In this document: positions 16,794 through 24,628 of the stretch, piece by piece
Numbering within the stretch: position 1 is the first letter of the stretch
Layout: every line of letters starts with the position of its first letter
The notes under the pieces: model-generated
Databases searched by the model: none
What the model was told of the DNA's origin: nothing
Seen by the model: the letters and a program-made list of their open reading frames with translations, nothing else
Source of the DNA: Caballeronia megalochromosomata
GTDB lineage: Bacteria > Pseudomonadota > Gammaproteobacteria > Burkholderiales > Burkholderiaceae
Direction of reading: 5' to 3'
Assembly: GCA_001580565.1 (NCBI GenBank)
Contig: LRBF01000224.1
Location: 1 to 58,415, forward strand
Length of the DNA: 58,415 bases
Position numbers and translations under genes: made by a program

Positions 16794-18659
16794 ATGAGAT
16801 CGTCAGGCTTCGTAGTGAAAAAATTCAAATCGGCGGCGATGGAGCGTGCGTTCCGCATGGACTATGCGCGTCGCTACGCAGTCCAACGCAGGCTGGCGGG
16901 CGCCAGCCTCATGCTGATATGGATCGCGTTTGGTTGGCGTGATTGGTGGCTGCTGAACACGGTCGATCCCGGCGTTCTGTTCGACATTGGCTATTTGCGA
17001 CTCGCAGGCGCCGTGGGTATGGCCGTGCCGTTATGGTTGATGCGGGGGCCACGCGCCTTTGATGAGCGCGTGTCCGTCAGATTACTTTGCGTAGCGCTAC
17101 TGAGTTGTTGGTTTGCCCAACTGGGATTGATGAGCGCTTACCCGGTGAGATGGGCCTTCGAGGAAATTTTCCCCGAATTTTTTCTTATCATTTTCTTGAT
17201 ATTCACATCGTTCCGACTCCGCGCAATCACAGCAGCATGGCTAGTCGGCCTATGCGTTGTAGCCTTCCGTCTTGCTATTTTCCTGTGGCTACGGAATCAT
17301 GCTTACATACCGAGGTTTCACGGGGTTTCCTGGGTGTCCCGTGGGAATACGGTGTCTCTCATGTATCTCGCCGGTATTCTCGTCTGCATTCAGTTTGAGC
17401 TCGCTGCGCGGCGCGAATTTGTGTTCCGGCGGACGTTGCGCGCGGCCAAAGCCCGCGTTGAAGCCGTGTCTCGCGTAGTCATACAACAAAATGAACGCAT
17501 GAGAGAAGTCGTCAGAGAGAAGGAGCGATTCTTTTCATCGGCCTACCATGATATTCAGCAGCCTCTCGCCGCAATTAACCTCTTTATCCACAGCGCGCGT
17601 ATAAAGCTCGAGGATGCACACACCGCAAGCCATGATCTCGACGTTATCGAGGAAACGGCAGGCGACATCCTCGACATGTTCAAGGATATTCAGAACTACA
17701 GCGAGCTAGGCTCATACGTCCCGCACTTGGCGCCAGTCGATACACAGACCGTGCTTACGGAGGTCTTCGAGCAATACCGTGAACCGGCAAGGTCCCGAGG
17801 CATAGAATTCAGAATCAGCGAGCGTCGACGTCACCCTCCACCCATTGAGAGCGATCGCTCCCTGTTCAAGCGGGCATTGTCCAATCTTGTATCGAATGCG
17901 ATCAAGAACACCTCAGTGGGGGGAGTCGTAATCGGCTGGGTGCTGATTGGGGAACGGCTTCGCATAGACGTATGGGACACAGGCCTGGGCATCTCGCCCG
18001 TGCATCGGGATGCGATATTCGCCGAGTACTATCAGATTAACAACCCTGGCCGCGACCGGTCGAAAGGCCTGGGACTTGGGTTGTCTATCGTCAATCGGGT
18101 TGTCGGGATTCTGCCGAAGCACAGCATACGTTTCTGGTCGGTCGAAGGGCGCGGGTCTCGCTTCTCCCTGTACACTCCGATATCGCAATCTGCACCCATC
18201 ATCGTGACGGACGGTCAAGCGAACGCCATCTACACGTCTGTCCTTAACGGCAAATATATCCTGCTTTGTGATGACGAACCGACCGTTCTCGAGGGCCTGC
18301 GCCGACTGTTCCTCAGTGCTGGCGCCCTGGTAGATTCTGCCGAGTCAATGAAGGGATTCGAACCGATTCTCGTCGACGATGGCCGCGTACCCGACATCAT
18401 TGTCACCGATATCCGACTGCGCGACGGATCGACTGGCATTGAGGTAGCCGAACGGATCAGGCGGCATTTCGCTTGGGCCGGCGTGCTTCCTGTCGCATTC
18501 ATCACGGGCGAACTGGTGTCTCCGCACGCACTTCGCGATTTCGCGGAGCCGTTTGTGCTGTTGCGCAAGTCTTCTACACCAGCAAGCACGCTCGCTGAAG
18601 TCAGTCGGCTCGTTGCCGACCGACCGCCGACAGAAATCGGTCACGTCCGGGATCTGTGA
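16794..18659 (+). CDS. Membrane hybrid histidine kinase / response regulator (copy 2)
   Basis: A 621-aa paralogue of the preceding gene, same domain order. From 17388 to its stop it is colinear, without an indel, with 15431-16702 of copy 1 and differs at only scattered bases. The N-terminal membrane sensor is clearly more diverged, with a net 9-base length difference. This points to two sensors of different specificity sharing a homogenised kinase-receiver module (gene conversion) or a duplication followed by sensor divergence. Key residues are intact: YHDIQQPL, SNLVSNAIKN, KGLGLGLS and VTDIRL. The open frame extends upstream to 16596, inside copy 1, but homology supports 16794. Confidence 0.8.
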   Translation: MRSSGFVVKKFKSAAMERAFRMDYARRYAVQRRLAGASLMLIWIAFGWRDWWLLNTVDPGVLFDIGYLRLAGAVGMAVPLWLMRGPRAFDERVSVRLLCVALLSCWFAQLGLMSAYPVRWAFEEIFPEFFLIIFLIFTSFRLRAITAAWLVGLCVVAFRLAIFLWLRNHAYIPRFHGVSWVSRGNTVSLMYLAGILVCIQFELAARREFVFRRTLRAAKARVEAVSRVVIQQNERMREVVREKERFFSSAYHDIQQPLAAINLFIHSARIKLEDAHTASHDLDVIEETAGDILDMFKDIQNYSELGSYVPHLAPVDTQTVLTEVFEQYREPARSRGIEFRISERRRHPPPIESDRSLFKRALSNLVSNAIKNTSVGGVVIGWVLIGERLRIDVWDTGLGISPVHRDAIFAEYYQINNPGRDRSKGLGLGLSIVNRVVGILPKHSIRFWSVEGRGSRFSLYTPISQSAPIIVTDGQANAIYTSVLNGKYILLCDDEPTVLEGLRRLFLSAGALVDSAESMKGFEPILVDDGRVPDIIVTDIRLRDGSTGIEVAERIRRHFAWAGVLPVAFITGELVSPHALRDFAEPFVLLRKSSTPASTLAEVSRLVADRPPTEIGHVRDL

Positions 18660-18714
18660 TTGGCATGACGCTGAGCTTGATGCCTCTGTCCTCGAGCGTG
18701 ACGATGAGTTCCGT

Positions 18715-18960
18715 ATGGAGTCGCAAATTGAAACGCGCGAACAATTGCTCTCGGCGGCTCGCAGCCAATCGGTGCACTTAGCGGATGCGACGCGCGCCAG
18801 GCTGATCTTGATGCTTGACGATGGCAGGTCAGCCACATCGGCCGATGGGAACCGCTGCCGGGCACAGGCTCACTCGACGAGATGGCCGAGGTCGTCGTCA
18901 CGCTCCTACAGCCTTATCTGCAGCCCGATACTTATTAAAGGTATTTGCGGGATGGTGTAC
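18715..18960 (+). mobile_element. IS630-type remnant with the same right end
   Basis: 18831-18960 repeats the last 130 bp of the element ending at 14465 (same length, scattered mismatches), ending GGGATGGTGTAC followed by TA. Upstream (18715-18830) a short frame, QIETREQLLSAARSQ...RARLILMLDDG, resembles the start of another IS630-type transposase fused to this tail. With the left end at 13747 it brackets both histidine kinases. Confidence 0.55.
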
Positions 18961-18987
18961 TAGGCCTGTAACGGCGACGGAGAAAAC

Positions 18988-19131
18988 ATGAGCTTTTTGG
19001 ACAACTTGGCGCAAATCGACTGGACACGAGGCGTCCGCATGTGGATCTTGGTCGCCGCAGGGCTGGCCTTGTGTGAGGCTGCATTCCTTTTCAGCCGCGT
19101 GATCAAAAATCGTAAGCAACGGGGAGCATGA
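18988..19131 (+). CDS. Small membrane protein
   Basis: A 47-aa peptide (MSFLDNLAQIDWTRG...) with one hydrophobic helix (about residues 18-37) and a basic tail (KNRKQRG). ACGGAG lies six bases upstream. Its stop overlaps the ATG of the next membrane protein, so the two form a translationally coupled pair. Function unknown. Confidence 0.6.
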   Translation: MSFLDNLAQIDWTRGVRMWILVAAGLALCEAAFLFSRVIKNRKQRGA

Positions 19132-19364
19132 TGTACGCAAAATTTATGGCACTACCGTTTGTGACCCGGCGCATCATCATCGCGGCCGCGTCACTCTTCT
19201 CGATGTTCTTGATTGTCCATCTGCCGAAGAACGGATTCAGCGAAACGTTGTTGTTCGCGGCGGGGCTCACCCTGTTATGGGCGGCCGGTATTCTGATTTC
19301 TTTCCTAAAAATACTGTTCTTCGTGTTGAAGTGGCGTTTGAACTACGTCGTGCGCTTCAAATAG
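19128..19364 (+). CDS. Small two-helix membrane protein
   Basis: A 78-aa protein with two hydrophobic segments (about residues 15-33 and 41-66) and basic ends. It overlaps the preceding 47-aa gene by four bases, with GGGGAG as ribosome site. A terminator follows at 19391. The pair could be a plasmid entry-exclusion or pilus accessory module, but nothing in the sequence proves that. Confidence 0.6.
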   Translation: MMYAKFMALPFVTRRIIIAAASLFSMFLIVHLPKNGFSETLLFAAGLTLLWAAGILISFLKILFFVLKWRLNYVVRFK

Positions 19365-19390
19365 TCTCAGAGTGACGAGGCAAAAAAAAA

Positions 19391-19409
19391 CCCCGACCAA
19401 TGGTCGGGG
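19391..19409. terminator. Bidirectional terminator between convergent operons
   Basis: A CCCCGACC/GGTCGGGG stem with a three-base loop, preceded by nine A residues and followed by TTCGTTTT. It serves the plus-strand membrane-protein pair and the minus-strand primase/ssb operon. Confidence 0.9.
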
Positions 19410-19427
19410 TTCGTTTTAACGGGGTGC

Positions 19428-19652
19428 TCAGTGCAGCAGAGATACCCCTTGCGCGCTTGCCTGTCGACGAATGCAGTAAAACCAAGCAGTGTCCAACGTG
19501 ACGCCCTGCTTCTCCAGTCGGGCATGACCGCCTCTTTTTCGGTCAATCACGTCATAGGCTTCCGCCTCCGACTTCCCCACTCTGACCGAGCCGTTCGCAA
19601 CACCGGACGTTGCCACGATCTCATACCGGCCAACAATCATGCTAAAGCTCAT
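19428..19652 (-). CDS. Hypothetical protein
   Basis: A 74-aa soluble protein (MSFSMIVGRYEIVATSG...) from the ATG at 19652, which has AGAGGAA upstream; a longer frame to 19763 overlaps the primase gene and is less likely. It is the last gene of the minus-strand operon before the terminator. No family recognised. Confidence 0.6.
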   Translation of the reverse strand: MSFSMIVGRYEIVATSGVANGSVRVGKSEAEAYDVIDRKRGGHARLEKQGVTLDTAWFYCIRRQASAQGVSLLH

Positions 19653-19755
19653 TTCCTCTTCTCTCAGGAAAAGCTCGGGCGGATTGCGGCCCCGGTTGGG
19701 GACGAATCCCCACCGGGCAAAAGTTACTGTTAGGCGGACTAGACGCCGCCAAGAA

Positions 19756-20838
19756 TTAAGCATGCAGTGCTTCGCGCAACTCGCGGCGCACTACCATTTC
19801 AACAGCCGGACGATGCGCAATTTGAGATGCGCACCACTCATCGGCAAAATCGGTTTCCCGCTTTTTCGGTCGGTGAACCATAGCCGTGTAACCTTCAGCT
19901 CGCAGCCGCTTCGCGAGTTTCAAGGCCGCGTCGACCCCCGGCGACTTACCGGTACGTGGGTCGACCGCATCGAAGTCCGCGAAGATATGAACGACGCGGA
20001 TGCCGAGGCCGCCTGGTACAACGAAATCGGCAAGAAGGATCCGATTAAGGCAATACCAGACCGGCACACCAAACAGCATGTGCGCGGCGTAGGCCGTCTC
20101 AAGACCCTCCGCGACGCCGATCTCCCCGTCGACCGGATCCATCAGCCGGACTGCGCCGCCGTTGAGCTTATGGAGCGTCACGTCGTTAAGCTTGGCGGGA
20201 AGGATCTCGCCATCGTTAGTCACGATCGACGCTTTCGCTGGTTTCGAGCGTTCGAGGAACGTGCGGTGCAGCGTTCCAAGACGGCCGTCCGGCAACGTGA
20301 ATCGAGCAAGGATGCCCGGCCACTGACCGATAACTTTCTTCTCGTGCCGGTAATCGAGCATCGCCATGCGTAGTGCTGCGGACGGCGCCACTGTCAGACC
20401 CGGCACACGTTCGCGCAGGTACCGCGGAACGAAGCCATCCGAGCCGACCAGCGTCGCTCGATCCCACATCGAGTCGAGGCGCTTGCGCGCCCACTCAGGA
20501 TCGACCTTTCGGCCAGGCGCCGGGGCCACCGGTTGCGCCCGGTTTTGCCGTGCCTCAGCCAGACTGCCGCCTTCGAGTTTGATCATGAGTTTGCGGAAGG
20601 TCATTCCGACGGACTTGCAGATCAGCTCGAAGCCGTCGCCGGCTTTTCGGTCGCCGTCGTTGCACTTGCGGCAGACCCAGTCACCGCGGCCGCGGTTGTT
20701 GTCGTAGGTGAAGCGATCGTTTCCGCCGCAGATGGGACAGGGCGCGCCCTTCCCGGTCAATGAGCTTGCGGGCACTCCATACTTCTGGAGCAACGCGACC
20801 CACTGTTCCGGGGACAGCTTGATATCCTTGATATTCAT
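19756..20838 (-). CDS. Zinc-finger / Toprim primase-type protein
   Basis: A 360-aa protein from the ATG at 20838 (CTGGAG upstream). A Cys4 zinc ribbon uses Cys34, Cys37, Cys56 and Cys59 (CPICGG ... CRKC), as in phage P4 alpha and T7-type primases, followed by a linker. A Toprim-like domain comes after, with GVAEGLETA and HIFADFDAVD as the Glu and Asp motifs. Such proteins make primers for plasmid or conjugative DNA synthesis. There is no helicase domain, so it would act with a host or other plasmid helicase. SSB is encoded just upstream in the same direction. Confidence 0.8.
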   Translation of the reverse strand: MNIKDIKLSPEQWVALLQKYGVPASSLTGKGAPCPICGGNDRFTYDNNRGRGDWVCRKCNDGDRKAGDGFELICKSVGMTFRKLMIKLEGGSLAEARQNRAQPVAPAPGRKVDPEWARKRLDSMWDRATLVGSDGFVPRYLRERVPGLTVAPSAALRMAMLDYRHEKKVIGQWPGILARFTLPDGRLGTLHRTFLERSKPAKASIVTNDGEILPAKLNDVTLHKLNGGAVRLMDPVDGEIGVAEGLETAYAAHMLFGVPVWYCLNRILLADFVVPGGLGIRVVHIFADFDAVDPRTGKSPGVDAALKLAKRLRAEGYTAMVHRPKKRETDFADEWCASQIAHRPAVEMVVRRELREALHA

Positions 20839-21100
20839 TGGCACTCCAGTTGTGGTGTGGCTGAGGTCGATGCCTGAACAGGCGGTGAAACCGTGCTCAA
20901 AAAAGCCGTCCGACACGCGCGAGGCAAACACGGCGGGCGGCTTTTTTCAGCAAGGAAAGCGAAAGGCGGGCGTAGCGACCAATGAGGCCGTGTCGCGTAG
21001 GAAAGAGACCGAGACGCTTCGCGGCTCCGCCGACCGGATCCGGTTCGACGAAGCAACGAAGGTGAAAAAAAAACAGGAAGTGAGGTGAGCCGTTACGGGA

Positions 21101-21640
21101 TCAGATTGCAGCCCATTCGCGTCGCGTTAGGTAACCGCGGAACGGGATGTCTTCCGTGTCCGAGAAGCCACCGCCTCCTCCATACGACGTCGATTGCGGT
21201 TCGCGGTGCGCCGGCGCAGCGTTGCCTGACCGAGATTGCTCCGACCTGCCTTGCCGCGCGGGGCGCTCGCTCTCGAAACCGTCATTGGATGAACGATCGC
21301 CAGTAGAGCGGCCGCCGAGCATCTGCATTTGTTCCGCGACGATTTCCGTCGAGTACCGCTCCTGCCCGGCTTGGTCCGTCCACTTGCGCGTGCGGATTCT
21401 GCCTTCGATATACACCGACGAGCCCTTTTTCAGATACTCGTTGACGATCTCAGCCAGCCGACCGAAGAACGACACTCGGTGCCACTCGGTCTGCTCCTTC
21501 ATCTCACCCGAGGCCTTCTCCTTGTAGCGATCGGTCGTTGCAAGCCGGATATTCGCGACCGCATCGCCGCTCGGCAGGTAGCGCGTCTCGGGATCCGCCC
21601 CAAGGTTGCCCACGAGGATGACTTTGTTCACTGATGCCAT
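21101..21640 (-). CDS. ssb: Single-stranded DNA-binding protein
   Basis: A 179-aa SSB. The OB fold occupies residues 1-108 (MASVNKVILVGNLGADPETR, WHRVSFFGRLAE, YIEGRIRTRKW), followed by a Gly/Ser/Arg-rich linker. The usual C-terminal tip ends in IPF; here EDIPF is at 163-167 and is followed by 12 more residues (RGYLTRREWAAI), which is unusual because the exposed tip normally docks replication partners. The ATG at 21640 is preceded by AGAGGAG; the frame opens earlier but those codons are not SSB-like. Plasmid SSBs coat single strands during conjugation. Confidence 0.9.
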   Translation of the reverse strand: MASVNKVILVGNLGADPETRYLPSGDAVANIRLATTDRYKEKASGEMKEQTEWHRVSFFGRLAEIVNEYLKKGSSVYIEGRIRTRKWTDQAGQERYSTEIVAEQMQMLGGRSTGDRSSNDGFESERPARQGRSEQSRSGNAAPAHREPQSTSYGGGGGFSDTEDIPFRGYLTRREWAAI

Positions 21641-21651
21641 AACTAACTCCT

Positions 21652-22437
21652 CTAAGATTCCTTGGAAATAGACCAAAGCCACTTGTCCCACAGCACTTGC
21701 GCCCCGCGGGCATCGAGCTTGGGTCGGCCGCGTTGATCGACGGCAGGTACCTTGATCTTGCCGAGGCGCCTTACCTCTATGCGGTCGCCAACTTTGCAGT
21801 GAGCCTCGGCGATCGCGTCACGAAGTCCCTCGCCTTGCAGCACGTCGACACCTGTACGGTGCTCGAGCGTGATACAGAACGATTCGTAGGTCCTCCCTGG
21901 CCGCTTGCCGTCTGGGAACTCCTTCTCGCCCCACTCTTTCAACACGCCATATCGCGCGCGCTCACTCGGCCGATGCGATTTCTCGGCGGCTCGCGCTGGC
22001 GTCGGCGCGATGTCCTCAACGATTTGTTGGCGCGGTCGCGCGTCGCTCGCAGCGGCCGGACGGGTTGTCGCAGACGGACGCTCGGGAGGCGTCTCTGTCG
22101 GGCGAGCGTCCCTAATGGCAGCCGCTATCGCCTCTGTCAGTGGACCCTTGTGCTCACGCAGTACTTCCCAGTGCGGAGCGAGCGCCGGTATCAGCTTCAT
22201 TCCGACGGCGGTTTGCTTTAGCTCGTAGTCAAAGGCTGGGCGAAACTGCACGACGACATCGCCCTCGTCGCGAAAGAGCATCGGTTGACCACCGATCGCG
22301 ATGTGCCGCTCGTTGGCTCCGCCTTTTCCGACATCGACGGGGGCTACTTGACTGGCGCGGTTGCGATTCCGAGGCTGCGTCTCGGGCTGTACTCCGAAAA
22401 GCGTTCCCAGCAGTCGGCTGAATGTTGATGTGCTCAT
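21652..22437 (-). CDS. Hypothetical plasmid protein with a conserved C-terminal domain
   Basis: A 261-aa soluble protein. The N-terminal 140 residues are low in motif content and Pro/Ala-rich. The C-terminal segment from about residue 165 (YGVLKEWGEKEFPDGKRPG..., GEGLRDAIAEAHCKVGDR, IEVRRLGKIKV) resembles a domain seen at the ends of plasmid relaxases and primase-associated proteins. It ends 11 bases before the ssb start, so it shares an operon with ssb and the primase and probably helps plasmid DNA processing. Domain assignment is tentative. Confidence 0.65.
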   Translation of the reverse strand: MSTSTFSRLLGTLFGVQPETQPRNRNRASQVAPVDVGKGGANERHIAIGGQPMLFRDEGDVVVQFRPAFDYELKQTAVGMKLIPALAPHWEVLREHKGPLTEAIAAAIRDARPTETPPERPSATTRPAAASDARPRQQIVEDIAPTPARAAEKSHRPSERARYGVLKEWGEKEFPDGKRPGRTYESFCITLEHRTGVDVLQGEGLRDAIAEAHCKVGDRIEVRRLGKIKVPAVDQRGRPKLDARGAQVLWDKWLWSISKES

Positions 22438-22447
22438 AGTTGACCTC

Positions 22448-22882
22448 CTAGAGCAGGGTGCCGATGCAATCGCGACGCACCTCTTCCATGTCGCGTTTGA
22501 GCAGTGGGTTGCTCAGGATGACGTCTTGCAAGATCTCGGGATCGACGCCGTTGATCTGGCACACGAGCCGATAGGGCAAAGCGCCCTTCCAGAACTCCAT
22601 GACCCAGCCGAGGGTTGCCCGGTAGTCTTCGGTTTCCATTTTCTTTCTGTTTTTGAGTCGCTCGTTGAACAACGCAGCGCAGTCCATCAGCGACTCGGGC
22701 ATGTTGTCGCCGCGTCTGCTGTCAGTCGCGAGACTGATCAGTGCGTCGACCATCTTGTCTTTGACCGCCGCGCTCCACAGGTGCGGGTCGGGCAGCGGGT
22801 CAGGCTTGGCCTGGACACGCGCGATCGGCGCTGCGGGAGCGTCGAACATGTCCAGTTGCCATGCGGCTACTTCTGCTTGCAT
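22448..22882 (-). CDS. Hypothetical protein in the ssb operon
   Basis: A 144-aa soluble, largely helical protein (MQAEVAAWQLDMFDAPAAP... then VKDKMVDALISLATD). The N-terminal WQLDMFDAP looks like a flexible tail. It ends 10 bases before the next gene of the operon. No family recognised, and no metal or nucleotide motif is visible. Confidence 0.6.
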   Translation of the reverse strand: MQAEVAAWQLDMFDAPAAPIARVQAKPDPLPDPHLWSAAVKDKMVDALISLATDSRRGDNMPESLMDCAALFNERLKNRKKMETEDYRATLGWVMEFWKGALPYRLVCQINGVDPEILQDVILSNPLLKRDMEEVRRDCIGTLL

Positions 22883-22988
22883 GGGAATCTCCGGATGAAC
22901 GGGAACCCATGCCCGCCACGGGATGGTTCCCGTTGGGGTGAGGGGTCAAGACCGCCCGGGCGGGCAGTCTTGACATTCAGGCTAGCGA

Positions 22989-23288
22989 CTAATCGTCGGT
23001 GCCTGTCTTAAGTGCAACGACCACTGCGGACTTGGCGTACTGGCGCTTGATATGCGCGACGTTGTCGTCGGCGGTAGTCTGAACGACAGCGGCATGGGCA
23101 GCAGCTTTCGCCTCTTCGACTTTCTCTTCCTTCGAGGCCGACTTGATGGATCGCTTGATCCACGAGAAGACAACGAACGAGACGAACAGGAAAGCGAAGA
23201 ACGAGTGCGCAGCAAGCCACAACGCAAAGCTAACAGCGACCAACCAACCGGGCGATTTCATCGCCTTGAGAACCAACTGCTTCGGCAC
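22989..23288 (-). CDS. Small membrane protein
   Basis: A 99-aa protein from a GTG at 23288, chosen because CTGGAGAGAAAAA lies just upstream as for other genes here. One or two hydrophobic segments (about residues 14-41, rich in Phe/Val/Ala) are followed by a basic and Ala/Glu-rich cytoplasmic helix (KRSIKSASKEEKVEEAKAAAH). It is first in the minus-strand operon. Function unknown. Confidence 0.6.
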   Translation of the reverse strand: MPKQLVLKAMKSPGWLVAVSFALWLAAHSFFAFLFVSFVVFSWIKRSIKSASKEEKVEEAKAAAHAAVVQTTADDNVAHIKRQYAKSAVVVALKTGTDD

Positions 23289-23632
23289 TTTTTCTCTCCA
23301 GAAAACAGACGCACTAGGGGATGTCCAGCTAGTACAGCGCTGGATGATTTTCGATGCTCGGGCGAGCAGGAAAAAACGGTGCACGGAGAGACGCTTTCGT
23401 CACGGCTCACTAAGCCGTGGCGAAAGCGGCTCTATGCGGGAGACAGGGATCAAGCGCGGCCGCGAGTTCTCGCGTGGCTTCGGTCGATGCGTCAGAGACG
23501 CGGTGATGGAGAGGAATTTACGCCGGTGTCGCAACTAGAGAGACGCGAAAGCTCGCAAAAACATGGCGTCTTTCAAGAGACGACCGAGTTACTGCGCATA
23601 ACGCGCCTTGACAACGTTAGGAGGGTGTCAAG

Positions 23633-24326
23633 GTGGTACAGACAAACCAACGGGGCACCGCAATGCTTTTCGAAATCCTGGCCGCGGTCGGCGGCTACTA
23701 TGCGTATCGGCATCTCGCAAAGGGCTCTAAGTTCCGCCCCTCGAAGCGCAGCTCCGACGCGATCGGCGCTGCCGGGGAGGCAACCGCCCAAGCGAAGCAT
23801 CGCAAAACTCTGTACTGGCTCTGCGGGAACGACTTCTACTTGCACGAAGGCCCGCTCGTTATCGAACACGCACCGGGGACCCAGTTCCCGACCGCGGAGA
23901 TCGACCACCTCGCCGTGACGCCTTTTGGCGTCTTCATTTTTGACACCAAGAACTGGTCCGGCCACATTGCCCCTTCGACTGCCAACGACTACCACACGCA
24001 TAGGTGCGGACGGACTGGCCGAAGACCGACTTTCCCTGACCCATCAACACCGCAAGGTCCGCTTTCTCCGTGCCCAGTTGCCACCGATCTGGCCGGTGAT
24101 CGGGGCCGGCCTATTCGCATCCGCGGACGCGGTCCTTGATGCCCAACTTCCCTTGGGCCTGATCACGCTCGATGACCTGCCCCAGTGGCGTCGCACCAAA
24201 CGAGACCTCCTCGATGGCGTCAAGCCTGTGAGCGTTGAGCATGCAATAGCCGCTGTTCAGATGTTTGCCGACGGATCGAGCGCTGCAATCCCAAACATAA
24301 GGGTCACCGTCAACAAACGTAAATAA
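23633..24326 (+). pseudogene. NERD-domain protein gene with a frameshift
   Basis: The first part encodes an N-terminal hydrophobic helix (MLFEILAAVGGYYAYRH) and a NERD nuclease-related domain (GAAGEATAQ, EIDHLAVTPFGVFIFDTKNW). Near 24000 the protein-like sequence jumps to another frame (RIGADGLAEDRLSLTHQHRKV...) and continues to a TAA at 24324. A single-base change restores one protein of about 230 residues. It is either inactivated or a sequencing error. NERD proteins are often plasmid- or phage-borne. GGAGGG lies just upstream of the GTG at 23633; ATG 23663 is the alternative start. Confidence 0.65.
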
Positions 24327-24466
24327 TAGGGTCGCATGCTGCGGACATCGCAGGTTCTTTTTCTAGATATTCCGTTTCACTTATGTAATTAAAGTCTTAC
24401 AGAGTTTTTCCGTTAAACGTTTGCGGGTTGCACCAAAAATGTGCCGCTTTCATCTTCGGCGGGCTT

Positions 24467-24492
24467 AAAGAGGGATAAAAAAGTGCCTCTTT
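24467..24492 (+). repeat. AAAGAGG...CCTCTTT hairpin motif, copy 2
   Basis: Arms AAAGAGG and CCTCTTT around an A-rich loop, located about 140 bases upstream of the coiled-coil gene at 24629. It matches the hairpins at 4510 and 44754 but has no palindrome before it. The surrounding 24327-24628 region has no gene. Confidence 0.55.
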
Positions 24493-24628
24493 CCGCTCCG
24501 TCCGAACCTTACCGACCGTTACTCTTTGTTACCGAAGTGCATACGGAATTAACGCAGGGCAGTCGGGAGACGCCTGCGGCGCGACAAGCAGCACCGGGGG
24601 GTGCTGTAGCAAAATCTGGAGAGAAGAA

